Source: JBGMEA01 sp964444065
GTDB taxonomy: Bacteria; Bacillota; Clostridia; Eubacteriales; Anaerofustaceae
NCBI GenBank assembly: GCA_964444065.1
Contig: CAYUFL010000006.1
Location: 1 to 64,000, forward strand
Direction of reading: 5' to 3'
Length of the DNA stretch: 64,000 nucleotides
Positions 26,433-34,147 of this stretch are shown piece by piece (position 1 is the stretch's first letter; every line of letters begins with the position of its first letter). A program made the translations under genes and the position numbers. The notes under the pieces are model-generated. The model was not told where the DNA came from, did no database searches, and was given only the letters and a program-made list of their open reading frames with translations.

Positions 26433-27491
26433 CTACTTCTTCATTTTCGGATCAAGAGCATCACGTACTCCGTCGCCTAATAAATTAAATGCCAAAATTA
26501 CAATGCTTATCGCTATAGCCGGTATCAACAGTCTGTACGGATAAGAGATGATCCCGTTGATGCCGGAAGCCGCCAATGACCCAAGACTTGGCATCGGAGC
26601 AGAAACACCCAATCCCAAAAAGCTCAGAAACGATTCTACAAAAATCGAAGCAGGTATCTGCAATGTAGTCGTTACAACCAATGTACCGATACAGTTCGGC
26701 AGTAAGTGTTTCGTAATAATTCTTTTATTGTTTGCACCAAGTGCTTTTGCTGCGGTAACGAATTCCTGTTCCTTCAGCATCAAAATCTGACCGCGAACGA
26801 TTCGTGCCATACCAACCCAATAAAGCAACGTAAACACAATGAAAATACTGATTAAACCCGGACCCAATAAGCTTAGTCCACCCAGTGAATGATTTTGAAA
26901 TAAATTATTCAAGGGATCTTTCAACGTAACAGATAATAATATAATGATCAGAATATCCGGAACCGTATAAATCAAATCCACGATTCTCATCATAATCATA
27001 TCGGTAACTCCGCCCTTGTATCCCGAGATGGAACCATAGACAGCCCCGATCAACAGAATCAAAAAGCTGGAAATTACGCCTACCAACACTGAGATTCTTG
27101 TTCCCATCATGACGCGGATCATCATATCTCTGCCCAGCGCATCCGTTCCGAAAATATGAGGAAATACCGAGCCGCCTGAATCAATAACGGCCTGTTCCGT
27201 TGCCGAATATTGAAATGGTCGGAGATCTTCACTCCCCCTGATCTGCAGTTCGTAAGAATATGGATAGAATGACGGCAAGATAAATGCAAAAATAATCACG
27301 CATATAATGACAATCAAGGAAGCCATTGCCAATTTATTTTGTTTCAGTCTGCGCACAGCGTCTTTCCAATATGTTACGCTGTCCCTCATGAAAACCGCTT
27401 CCTGTTTTTCGGTTGCGGTTGCGAGTGTAAAATCTTCCGTTTTCAACTGAAAACTGAAAGGATTTGGTTTGCGGTTGATTTCGTTTCCCAT
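26433..27491 (-). CDS. oppC: Oligopeptide ABC transporter permease OppC
   Basis: 352 residues with about six membrane helices. The N-terminal cytoplasmic region plus first helix (WKDAVRRLKQNKLAMASLIVIICVIIF) and GTDALGRDMMIRVMMGTRISVLVG are OppC/DppC hallmarks. The EAA coupling loop reads EQEFVTAAKALGANNKRIITKHLLPN, and GDGVRDALDPKMKK is the usual C-terminus. The N-terminus, about 40 residues longer than the minimal family form, is polar. It lies 20 bases after oppB. Confidence 0.95.
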   Translation of the reverse strand: MGNEINRKPNPFSFQLKTEDFTLATATEKQEAVFMRDSVTYWKDAVRRLKQNKLAMASLIVIICVIIFAFILPSFYPYSYELQIRGSEDLRPFQYSATEQAVIDSGGSVFPHIFGTDALGRDMMIRVMMGTRISVLVGVISSFLILLIGAVYGSISGYKGGVTDMIMMRIVDLIYTVPDILIIILLSVTLKDPLNNLFQNHSLGGLSLLGPGLISIFIVFTLLYWVGMARIVRGQILMLKEQEFVTAAKALGANNKRIITKHLLPNCIGTLVVTTTLQIPASIFVESFLSFLGLGVSAPMPSLGSLAASGINGIISYPYRLLIPAIAISIVILAFNLLGDGVRDALDPKMKK

Positions 27492-27511
27492 TGTCAGTTT
27501 GTGATCCTTTC

Positions 27512-28429
27512 TTATTTCAGTTTGATTCTCGGGTCGATAAATTTATACAGAACGTCCACAATCAAATTCATTGAAACGATCAGCGTCGCAAGAAATATTG
27601 TGGTGCCCATGATCAGCGTATAATCACGATCCGTAATAGAGCTGATAAATTCTCCGCCCAGTCCCGGAATCGTAAATATTTTTTCAACAACAAAACTGCC
27701 CGTCAATGTGTAAGCAAGCAATGGACCCATATAGGTAACAACCGGCAAAATAGCGTTACGCAGTGCATGTTTGTAAAGCACCAATTTATTCGGAACACCT
27801 TTTGCTTTTGCTGTACGGATATAGTCCTGACTGAGAACGTCAAGCATGCTGGAACGCATTAAGCGGGCAATATAAGACATCGGATAAAATGCCAGAGCGA
27901 AACATGGCATAATATAACTCAAAGGAGAATACAACCCATAAGTCGGCAACCAGCCGAGTTTCATCCCAAAAAAATACATCAACAAAACGCACACGACAAA
28001 ACTTGGCACCGCGATACCTAATGTTGAGATAAAAACAAGAATATTGTCAAGTGCCTTCCCTCGGTGCAAAGCAGCAACAGAACCGAGAGGAATTCCGATC
28101 CCCAAAGCCAATAAAATAGAAATACCTCCTATTCTGGCGGAGACCGGGAATTTGGACGATATAATTTGGCTTACTGTTCTGCCTCTTTGTTTAAGTGACA
28201 ATCCCATATCACCTTTGAGCAGATTAACCATATAATTTTTATATTGGATGATCAGAGGTTTATCCAACCCGTATTTTGCATTCAACGCATCGAGTGTCGC
28301 CTGCGGAATACTTTTTTCTGAATTGAACGGACCGCCAGGGATAATGTTCATCAAAAAAAATGTAATCGTAGCGACAATAAAAATTGTGAGAATTGCCATT
28401 GAAATTCTCTTTACCAAGTATGATGTCAT
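27512..28429 (-). CDS. oppB: Oligopeptide ABC transporter permease OppB
   Basis: 305 residues, first gene of the opp operon. Family features: YLVKRISMAILTIFIVATITFFLMNIIPGGPF at the N-terminus, GLDKPLIIQYKNYM, then the EAA loop SQDYIRTAKAKGVPNKLVLYKHALRNA and the closing YKFIDPRIKL. AGGAG precedes the ATG by six bases. With OppC it forms the membrane channel. A sigma-A promoter lies about 75 bases upstream. Confidence 0.95.
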   Translation of the reverse strand: MTSYLVKRISMAILTIFIVATITFFLMNIIPGGPFNSEKSIPQATLDALNAKYGLDKPLIIQYKNYMVNLLKGDMGLSLKQRGRTVSQIISSKFPVSARIGGISILLALGIGIPLGSVAALHRGKALDNILVFISTLGIAVPSFVVCVLLMYFFGMKLGWLPTYGLYSPLSYIMPCFALAFYPMSYIARLMRSSMLDVLSQDYIRTAKAKGVPNKLVLYKHALRNAILPVVTYMGPLLAYTLTGSFVVEKIFTIPGLGGEFISSITDRDYTLIMGTTIFLATLIVSMNLIVDVLYKFIDPRIKLK

Positions 28430-28509
28430 TTGATTCTCCTGCGCAGCGCTTCCATTTCCAAAACTTCAACTGCTTTATACTAAGATTTTACGAAAAATAA
28501 ATATGATTC

Positions 28510-28538
28510 ATTATAATTAAAATATTCAGAAAAGTCAA
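28510..28538 (-). promoter_or_regulatory. Sigma-A promoter of oppBCDFA
   Basis: Minus strand TTGACT (28533-28538), 17-base spacer, TATAAT (28510-28515), about 80 bases before oppB. The 250 bases between this promoter and the terminator at 28793-28838 are AT-rich and hold nothing else recognised. Confidence 0.82.
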
Positions 28539-28792
28539 CACAATCAACCACTTATTCCAATGGCGCTTTCATCTAAATTTAATAAAACCTTAATATCACT
28601 TTATAATCATAAGCAAGTCGAATTCCTGCAATCGTATTACATAATAAATCATTTCATTAAAACAACTTTGATTAATTGCATTCAATTTTTAAATCACTGC
28701 TTGTATCCTAACATTTGCGAAAGAATGAGTGATTTCCCCCGAATCTGTGACCGATCCGCAATATACCCGCATATATTTTTTTGATATACAAT

Positions 28793-28838
28793 AAAAATGG
28801 CACGCAGTAGGACGTCCCATTGATCCTTACTGCATGCC
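28793..28838 (-). terminator. Terminator after the sigI-rsgI-unknown gene unit
   Basis: Minus-strand hairpin with stem GGCATGCAGTA...TACTGCGTGCC (one G-U pair, one bulge, extended by GGA/TCC) followed by TTTTTAT. It lies 50 bases after the stop of the 173-residue gene. Confidence 0.85.
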
Positions 28839-28888
28839 GGATATATTGCCCGCCGCATCATTTTCGGTCTGATTGATTGAAACTCTTT

Positions 28889-29410
28889 CTAAGCAAATAA
28901 TTCTCGAAATAACATGCGCTTTGTTTGTACGTGATTTTGCCCCACCGAATAGATACACGTCTCTTCATTCGCTCTTTTGTCTCTTTTACAGATAATCATT
29001 GTTCCGCCCAAATTGCTGTACGATTCCAACGCAGATCGATTTTGTGCCACCAACTGCCGATCATTGGTAATCAGCACTGCCGGCGGAAGAAATGCTTTGT
29101 AAAACTCGGATGTATTGATATCGTTCCAATTGCTGCAGTTAAATACCGCTTCTTTTTTACTGCACCCATTCACAATACCCAGCGCATTTTTACCTTCCGC
29201 ATCCGGAATTTTCAAATGATTGCCGGTTCCTTTTTCGATTAATTTTTCGAGATATCCGCTCCAACTGAGGGTATCATAAATCTCACGCTCGCTTGGCTTC
29301 CATACCGTATCCAAAGCGTAAAATGTATTGATATCAAATCCGACTCCGAGTAATTTATTTTTAAAATCATTTATTCTTTCCTCAAACACGATATTTGACA
29401 TCTCCTTCAT
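28889..29410 (-). CDS. Unknown protein downstream of rsgI
   Basis: 173 residues, not recognised. There is no signal peptide or membrane helix, and sequence composition is that of a soluble mixed alpha/beta protein. The stretch PPAVLITNDRQLVAQNRSALESYSNLGGTMIICKR looks like a Rossmann-type strand-helix-strand edge, but I cannot assign a family. The start is uncertain: AAGGAG overlaps the first codons (ATGAAGGAGATG), so the real start may be the in-frame GTG twelve bases after it. It begins 27 bases after rsgI and shares its terminator, so it belongs to the sigI-rsgI unit. Confidence 0.6.
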   Translation of the reverse strand: MKEMSNIVFEERINDFKNKLLGVGFDINTFYALDTVWKPSEREIYDTLSWSGYLEKLIEKGTGNHLKIPDAEGKNALGIVNGCSKKEAVFNCSNWNDINTSEFYKAFLPPAVLITNDRQLVAQNRSALESYSNLGGTMIICKRDKRANEETCIYSVGQNHVQTKRMLFRELFA

Positions 29411-29437
29411 ACCAATCGGACTGTTCGCGTCAGTTCG

Positions 29438-30346
29438 CTATTTCTTCGTACGATCGGCATTCCCTTTCGTTTTTTCCGTCTTCTTCTTGGCGTTGCCGTT
29501 TGCATTATCGTTTCCGCCGCTGTCGTCCGTTGTCCGTTCTTCCGCTGATGGCGATACAACTGTATCAACATTTTGATCGGTCGAGATGATCGGCTCTTGG
29601 TCATCGTTTTCTGTTGTAGTATCTTTTTTTGTTCGGTTGTCTTTGATTGCCTTCATAATTTCTTTTACAGGTTTGTTTAACCATTCCTGTGTATCAACAC
29701 TCGCGGGATCATTGCTGCTCTCCTGCAGTTTTTCTATCAGATTGAGTTTGCCGGGTGTCGTTCCCATTGCCCTTGCTTCTTCCACCCTCTGATGACCGAC
29801 TGCAATACCTTCAATTTCAGTTTCATAATCGCAGTCTTCCAACTGATTTTGTACCTCTTGCTGCAATTCAATCAGCACATCCTGCGCTGTGTTTGGGTTA
29901 TCGGAAGCGACCGCAAACATAACCGACGCAGGATCGGAACCGTCGAAGTACCCTTGAGCAGAAATCTCTTCCACAGTTTGCTTCACGGCATCTTCAACAT
30001 TATGATATTTCACATGCAACATATTGATGATTTCTTCTCCGTCACCATTTACTGCATTGACGGACAGCACTAAATGATAACGGTTTACGGAATACTCAAT
30101 CGATGGATTCACATCCAAACTGACATATGTCACCGGAGCAAAAAAACTCCAGGTTCCCACTCCGACCAACAATGCTGCAACAGTTGCGACAGCACCCATC
30201 TTGATTCTGAGTTTGGACTTATCTGTTTGCATTTCAATGACTTGACCGATTTCGTAATTTTTATTTTTGACACGCACAACACAGCCATCTTGATTCAACA
30301 CTGCAACCTGTTTGTAATTGATTTGCATTACAACAACTGCTTTCAT
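29438..30346 (-). CDS. rsgI: RsgI-like transmembrane anti-sigma factor
   Basis: 302 residues from the ATG at 30346 (GAAGGAA seven bases upstream); the longer reading to 30472 lies inside sigI. Domains: cytoplasmic anti-sigma domain (1-40, KAVVVMQINYKQVAVLNQDGCVVRVK), one transmembrane helix (about 49-70), then an extracellular domain starting VSLDVNPSIEYSVN. The Asn80-Pro81 bond lies in the conserved NPS motif where RsgI proteins of Clostridium thermocellum undergo autocleavage. No carbohydrate-binding module follows; the tail (about 230-302) is low-complexity and rich in T, D, N, E and K. It overlaps sigI by four bases. Expected to hold SigI inactive until a surface signal releases it. Confidence 0.88.
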   Translation of the reverse strand: MKAVVVMQINYKQVAVLNQDGCVVRVKNKNYEIGQVIEMQTDKSKLRIKMGAVATVAALLVGVGTWSFFAPVTYVSLDVNPSIEYSVNRYHLVLSVNAVNGDGEEIINMLHVKYHNVEDAVKQTVEEISAQGYFDGSDPASVMFAVASDNPNTAQDVLIELQQEVQNQLEDCDYETEIEGIAVGHQRVEEARAMGTTPGKLNLIEKLQESSNDPASVDTQEWLNKPVKEIMKAIKDNRTKKDTTTENDDQEPIISTDQNVDTVVSPSAEERTTDDSGGNDNANGNAKKKTEKTKGNADRTKK

Positions 30347-31061
30347 GATTCGATTCCTTCTCTGCTGTAAGGCATGTATTCTGATAACATTGGATAATCG
30401 CCCTGCATAATTTCTATAGCCGTTATTATATATTTTCGATGCCGTTCCAATAATTTTCGGGGTAGTTTGCATTTTTCCGACAAAATTTTAATCGGCACAC
30501 TTTTTTGCGAACGCAGCGATGCAATCAAAACAGGCTCGGACAACAGATAAGAAATTGCTTTTGCACAAGCCTTTTTCGTTTTTTCTGCTTTCGGTGAGAC
30601 TTCTATCAAGTCAGAAAAATCAAATCCGTATAACTTCATTGTTGCGGATATTGCCTCAATTTCAGCAACCAGTGTGTTGTCGTCACGAGCAATCAATTGA
30701 GATCTTGCATACTCCGGCAATACACAATCCGTTTTTTCGCCGAACTCCAAATGAAATGCGTCGGACGCATACGGAATTTCTTGCGAGTATTTATACTGTC
30801 CACGAAAATATTCGATCAGTCGGCGTTTTATGACAACTCGGAAAAAGCATAAAATTCTCCCCTGTCTGCGTCGTATTCTTTAATTGCTTGTATAAATGCG
30901 CGCAAGACAACGGACCATTCATCGCTGTCCGTGTCGACATATCTTCCGCTCAGAGATGAAGCATACGATAAAAGATACCGTTTATTTTCTTTTATCAACT
31001 GCTCCATTGCATCGTCGCTATCTTTTGCGTCCGCGAGTTTTGCGGTATCATAAATCCTCAA
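30343..31061 (-). pseudogene. sigI: RNA polymerase sigma factor SigI, split by a one-base frameshift
   Basis: Two adjacent frames together make a complete SigI. The first (31061 down to 30828) starts at a TTG with TGAGG seven bases upstream, carries sigma region 2 (LIKENKRYLLSYASSL, WSVVLRAFIQAIKEYDADRGEFYAFSEL), then stops at TAA. The second frame (to 30343) continues seamlessly as VIKRRLIEYFRGQYKYSQEIPY and ends in the SigI C-terminal helix-turn-helix region. One G missing near 30833-30834 (TTGTC instead of TTGGTC) explains the break. Either a real loss, a sequencing error in a draft assembly, or less likely recoding. No slippery heptamer is seen. The stop overlaps the rsgI start. Confidence 0.82.
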
Positions 31062-31101
31062 CTGTAAGCCTCATATTTTTGGTTTATTTTATATATTCTT
31101 T

Positions 31102-31130
31102 ATTTTATCTTTTTCTCCCGAGAATGTCAA
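31102..31130 (-). promoter_or_regulatory. Sigma-A promoter of sigI-rsgI
   Basis: Minus strand TTGACA (31125-31130), 17-base spacer, TAAAAT (31102-31107), about 40 bases before the sigI TTG. I did not see a SigI-type autoregulatory promoter. Confidence 0.75.
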
Positions 31131-31196
31131 AATCATATCCCGAAAGAACCACGTTACCATCCACATCTTCCACATCCACGGATCCCAACCACTTCC

Positions 31197-31229
31197 ACAA
31201 AAAAAACTATGTACCCTTCCTACATAGTT
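31197..31229 (-). terminator. Terminator of the GNAT gene
   Basis: Minus-strand stem AACTATGTA/TACATAGTT with a seven-base loop and eight T. It lies 30 bases after the stop codon. Confidence 0.92.
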
Positions 31230-31258
31230 CTCTCTCATTTCATGCTGTTACAAAGATA

Positions 31259-31855
31259 TTATTCGAATGCGTTCTCACTCGCTAACATTTGTTTTAATAC
31301 GGACTGATCCAAATCCGTTATAGCAAGCGGTGCCGATGGTTTTGCCTGCACCTCAGCGATGTTTTTTTCCATGAATGCCACATCTCTCCACTCGTTGAGT
31401 TTAAAGCCTGTCTGCGGGAAAATTCCGATTGTTTCAAACCCCGCTTTTCGGTGCAAAGATTCGCTTGCGTCGTTCGGCACCGTGATCAGTGCATATGCTT
31501 TATAGAAACCCTGCAGCTTCAGCATCCAGAACAACAGTCGGTAGAATGCACTGGCGATATGCATTCTGTGATACTCTTTATCGATATATATGGAAGTTTC
31601 CACGTCCCACTGATACGCGATTCTCGCTTTGAATTCGGAAGCATATGCATATCCGACCGGCTCGCCGTTGTGTTCGCACACAAGATAAGGATAGACCGCG
31701 CTGATTTTTTTGATACGTTCCGAAAACTCCTCCTGGGTCGGCGGGATATACTCAAAGGAAATCGGCGTTTCCCTGACATAATAGGCATAAATATCGGACA
31801 ATGCTTTTGCATCTTCGGCGACGGCAAAACGAAATACCAACCTGTTGTTTTCCAT
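31259..31855 (-). CDS. GNAT-family N-acetyltransferase, phosphinothricin acetyltransferase-like
   Basis: 198 residues from the ATG at 31855, which has GGAG six bases upstream. The order matches the Pat/YncA subgroup of GNATs: N-terminal RFAVAEDAKALSDIYAYYVRETPISFEYIPPTQEEF, then GEPVGYAYASEFKARIAYQWDVETSIYI, HRMHIASAFYRLL (acetyl-CoA loop), and NDASESLHRKAGFETIGIFPQTGFKLNEWRDVAFMEK. The CoA loop is HRMHIAS rather than the usual RGxGxG/A, so some divergence is present. Substrate unknown (methionine derivatives or phosphinothricin in relatives). The C-terminal 35 residues are an extra tail. It has its own promoter after the orphan riboswitch terminator. Confidence 0.85.
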   Translation of the reverse strand: MENNRLVFRFAVAEDAKALSDIYAYYVRETPISFEYIPPTQEEFSERIKKISAVYPYLVCEHNGEPVGYAYASEFKARIAYQWDVETSIYIDKEYHRMHIASAFYRLLFWMLKLQGFYKAYALITVPNDASESLHRKAGFETIGIFPQTGFKLNEWRDVAFMEKNIAEVQAKPSAPLAITDLDQSVLKQMLASENAFE

Positions 31856-31879
31856 ATTTTTCTCCATAAAATAAATATT

Positions 31880-31908
31880 ATGATAAAGCATCTGATACGC
31901 ATTATCAA
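31880..31908 (-). promoter_or_regulatory. Promoter of the GNAT gene
   Basis: Minus strand TTGATA (31903-31908), 17-base spacer, TATCAT (31880-31885). It begins just after the terminator at 31915-31953, so the GNAT gene need not depend on the upstream riboswitch. Confidence 0.68.
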
Positions 31909-31914
31909 TAGTTT

Positions 31915-31953
31915 CAAATAAAAATGAGACTGTTCCTAATTACAACAGTCTCA
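31915..31953 (-). terminator. Strong terminator downstream of the second c-di-GMP aptamer
   Basis: Minus-strand stem TGAGACTGTT/AACAGTCTCA with a nine-base loop followed by TTTTTATTTG. I find no upstream sequence able to pair with either arm, so it looks constitutive rather than riboswitch-controlled. Confidence 0.9.
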
Positions 31954-32006
31954 CCAAAAGAAGTAGGGGCGTAACAATCAATCTGAGGGATTTGCGACAA
32001 ATAAAT

Positions 32007-32118
32007 AACCAGCTGTCGCATCACATTTTCATGCGCTGTGCACGGCAACTGGCTGTCTTATCAATCGATTTAGACCCTATAGCTTTGCGTCCCAGACTTT
32101 CGCTTGGTTTGCCTGAAT
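32007..32118 (-). ncRNA. Second GEMM-I (cyclic di-GMP class I) riboswitch aptamer, apparently orphan
   Basis: Read on the minus strand from 32118: GCAAACC, P2 stem closed by a GAAA tetraloop (CCAAGC GAAA GTCTGG), GGGACGCAAAGC, then GGGTCTAA and the 3' strand GCCAGTTGCCG (32044-32054). These are the conserved GEMM-I elements. A hairpin pairing AGCCAGTTG with CAGCTGGTT (32007-32054) uses the aptamer 3' strand and is followed by a weak T-rich run. The next gene (GNAT) begins about 190 bases later, beyond an independent terminator and behind its own promoter, so the transcript may be a short RNA of about 210 bases. Confidence 0.88.
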
Positions 32119-32133
32119 ATCCAATTGTTAATC

Positions 32134-32163
32134 ATGTTACCATATGCAATACAGGCAAGTCAA
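32134..32163 (-). promoter_or_regulatory. Promoter of the orphan riboswitch RNA
   Basis: Minus strand TTGACT (32158-32163), 18-base spacer, TAACAT (32134-32139), placing the start about 10 bases before the aptamer. It begins 14 bases beyond the HD-GYP stop codon. Confidence 0.55.
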
Positions 32164-32176
32164 TACCGGATTGCAT

Positions 32177-32851
32177 TTACAGATCAGCAGGATCAAATTT
32201 ATTTTGCATATCGTACAATTCAGAAATTTCAGCCTGAGCCGAAAGAAACGCATTGACAACATCCGGATCAAAATGGTTTCCCGATCCGCCCACAATAATC
32301 TCTGAACTTCTCCAATGAGGGAAAGCAGGTTTATACGGACGCTTTGAACGCAATGCATCATACACATCTGCCACCGCAACAATACGTGCCGATAACGGAA
32401 TCGATTCCTTTGACAAACCTTCCGGATAGCCTTTTCCGTCATAATGTTCATGATGATAGCGGATAATGCACTCACTCATGTCATACCAAGGATTGCCGGG
32501 GAATTCGTTTTTTAATTTATCAATTTTATTTGCACCGAGTATCGGATGTCTTTTCACTTCAGCAAATTCTTCCTCATTCAGCTGCCCTCTCTTATTGAGG
32601 ATCGCTTCCGAAATTCCAAGTTTTCCGATGTCATGCAACATGCTTGAAATCTGTACTGTCTGTACGTAATCCCCGTCAATATAATCACGGTATTTCACAT
32701 TGTATGACAGTTCCCTCGCGATTAAAGCAGCGATTGCGCTGATTTTATTCAAATGTTCGCCCGATATTTCGTCCCTACACTCATACATGTACGCCATGGA
32801 ATAAATCGTTGCGAGACTGTTTTCAAAAGTATTTACATCATAAACTTTCAT
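32177..32851 (-). CDS. HD-GYP domain protein, predicted c-di-GMP phosphodiesterase
   Basis: 224 residues from the ATG at 32851 (TAGGAA upstream; an ATG at 32890 has no site). The HD-GYP core is complete: GEHLNKISAIAALIA (first His), SSMLHDIGKLGISEAIL (HD), KRHPILGANKI (His), IIRYHHEHYDGKGYPEGLS (HHExxDGxGYP), and IVAVADVYDAL. HD-GYP enzymes cleave c-di-GMP to pGpG or GMP. The protein has no sensor domain; residues 1-45 are short and polar. A GEMM-I riboswitch and promoter directly upstream make c-di-GMP both the likely substrate and the likely inducer. Confidence 0.9.
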   Translation of the reverse strand: MKVYDVNTFENSLATIYSMAYMYECRDEISGEHLNKISAIAALIARELSYNVKYRDYIDGDYVQTVQISSMLHDIGKLGISEAILNKRGQLNEEEFAEVKRHPILGANKIDKLKNEFPGNPWYDMSECIIRYHHEHYDGKGYPEGLSKESIPLSARIVAVADVYDALRSKRPYKPAFPHWRSSEIIVGGSGNHFDPDVVNAFLSAQAEISELYDMQNKFDPADL

Positions 32852-32902
32852 TGTTATTCCTACATATCCTTTGCAGATTATTTTATTCATCGCAATAGTG
32901 TC

Positions 32903-32948
32903 AAAAAAATAAAAAAGACCGATTGCAATTTGCCCAGCGGCAACCGGC
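32903..32948 (-). terminator. Riboswitch-controlled terminator before the HD-GYP gene
   Basis: Minus strand GCCGGTTGC/GCAATCGGT (nine pairs, two G-U) followed by TTTTTTATTTTTTT. The 5' arm (32940-32948) is the 3' strand of the aptamer, so aptamer and terminator are mutually exclusive. Confidence 0.85.
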
Positions 32949-33025
32949 TATCGTATCTTTTCTTGGTAAGATTTAGACCCTTTGGCTTTGCGTCGTAGAT
33001 TTTCATCTAGTTTGCTTTTCTCTGC
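32931..33025 (-). promoter_or_regulatory. GEMM-I (cyclic di-GMP class I) riboswitch upstream of the HD-GYP gene
   Basis: Read on the minus strand from 33025: GCAAAC, P2 hairpin CTAGAT GAAA ATCTAC with a GNRA tetraloop, GACGCAAAGCC, GGGTCTAA, P3 hairpin, and the 3' strand GCCGGTTGCCG. All conserved GEMM-I blocks are in order. Because the terminator takes over the GCCGGTTGC strand, ligand binding should favour read-through: an ON switch. Confidence 0.93.
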
Positions 33026-33041
33026 ATATTTAATTAATTAC

Positions 33042-33070
33042 ATTGTAACATGCCGTTTTATCAGTGTCAA
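33042..33070 (-). promoter_or_regulatory. Strong sigma-A promoter of the riboswitch-HD-GYP unit
   Basis: Minus strand TTGACA (33065-33070), 17-base spacer, TACAAT (33042-33047), placing the start about 12 bases before the aptamer. Confidence 0.88.
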
Positions 33071-33148
33071 TCGGACTTTTAAAAAATCCTGTTTTTAATT
33101 AAAATTCAATCAATTCTCAAAATCTCAATCTCATACGATATCCGTATA

Positions 33149-34027
33149 TTACATAGAGTGCGTCATCAACGTACTGATCTGCTCAACGGTTACATGATAT
33201 TTTTTATTACAGAAATGGCAGAGCACTTCTATCGTTTCTCCGTCATCAATAATAGATTGCAATTCTTCCCGACCCAACGCCAACAGCATTTTTTCGATTT
33301 TCGATTCGGAACAATTGCACACATACTGCACTTGATTTGTTTTCATCACTTCATATTCATAATCACAAAAAATGCGGCTTGCGATCTCTGCGGCATCGCA
33401 GCCGTCCAGGATCATTGACGTCACTGACGGCAGACTTGCAGCCTTTTCTTCCAAATATGTAATAATCGACTCGTCACATCCGGGCATCAGCTGAATGACA
33501 TACCCACCCGATGCGACCACCGTCAGATCTTTCCTGACAAACACACCCAGTCCGACCATCGACGGAATCTGTTCGCTTTTTGCATAATAATAAGCGACGT
33601 CTTCCGCAATTTCGCCCGACACCAGCTCCACCTGACCGACATAAGGCTGTTTGAGCCCGCTGTCCCGTATCACGCACAGCGTACCGGATCCGACAACTTT
33701 AGCCACATCCAGTTTCCCCTTTTTGTTAAAGTAGACATCTGTTTGCGGATTCAGCATCTCACACTTAACTTCCGATGCAGCATTCGCTGTAGCCGTCACT
33801 CTTCCGATTTCACCATCGCCTTTTACCGTAAGCGTCAAGAAATCCTGATCGTTCTTCATCATAGCACCCATGATGGCTGCCGCCGTCAATATTCGCCCTG
33901 CTGCAGCTGCGGCAACGGGCGTTGTATCATGAATTCTGTTCATCGTTTGAACGGTTTCTGTCGTCGTTGCGATGTAGAATCTCACAGGATATTCTTTTAG
34001 CGTTCCGCAAATGATTTCGTCTTTCAT
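33149..34027 (-). CDS. hslO: Redox-regulated chaperone Hsp33
   Basis: 292 residues from the ATG at 34027 (GAGG six bases upstream; an in-frame GTG at 34039 overlaps that site). Hsp33 is activated by oxidation, when zinc leaves four Cys and the linker unfolds. Those Cys are visible as YVCNCS and VLCHFCNKKY near the C-terminus. The N-terminal domain includes TPVAAAAAGRILTAAAIMGAMMK and the KGDGEIGRVTATANAASEVK-type sheet. Single gene between promoterless flanks. Its presence suits an anaerobe that meets oxidative stress. Confidence 0.96.
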   Translation of the reverse strand: MKDEIICGTLKEYPVRFYIATTTETVQTMNRIHDTTPVAAAAAGRILTAAAIMGAMMKNDQDFLTLTVKGDGEIGRVTATANAASEVKCEMLNPQTDVYFNKKGKLDVAKVVGSGTLCVIRDSGLKQPYVGQVELVSGEIAEDVAYYYAKSEQIPSMVGLGVFVRKDLTVVASGGYVIQLMPGCDESIITYLEEKAASLPSVTSMILDGCDAAEIASRIFCDYEYEVMKTNQVQYVCNCSESKIEKMLLALGREELQSIIDDGETIEVLCHFCNKKYHVTVEQISTLMTHSM

Positions 34028-34147
34028 AAAAAACCTCACTGATTGTTCATTATATCAGCCTCTGAGCGTTTTGCATATATTTCATAAAAAAAACTCTGTA
34101 ACACGAAGAATTTCTGTATAATAAAAACATATCAACAGGAGGACTCC

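Noticed and set aside
30820..30850. Programmed -1 frameshift in sigI
   Set aside because: Re-reading one G would join the frames, but there is no X-XXY-YYZ heptamer or strong downstream structure at the junction; a simple deletion or sequencing error explains it better.
31259..32118. Direct c-di-GMP control of the GNAT gene
   Set aside because: A strong terminator without a visible anti-terminator and a separate promoter lie between the aptamer and the gene, so control by read-through is not supported, though not excluded.
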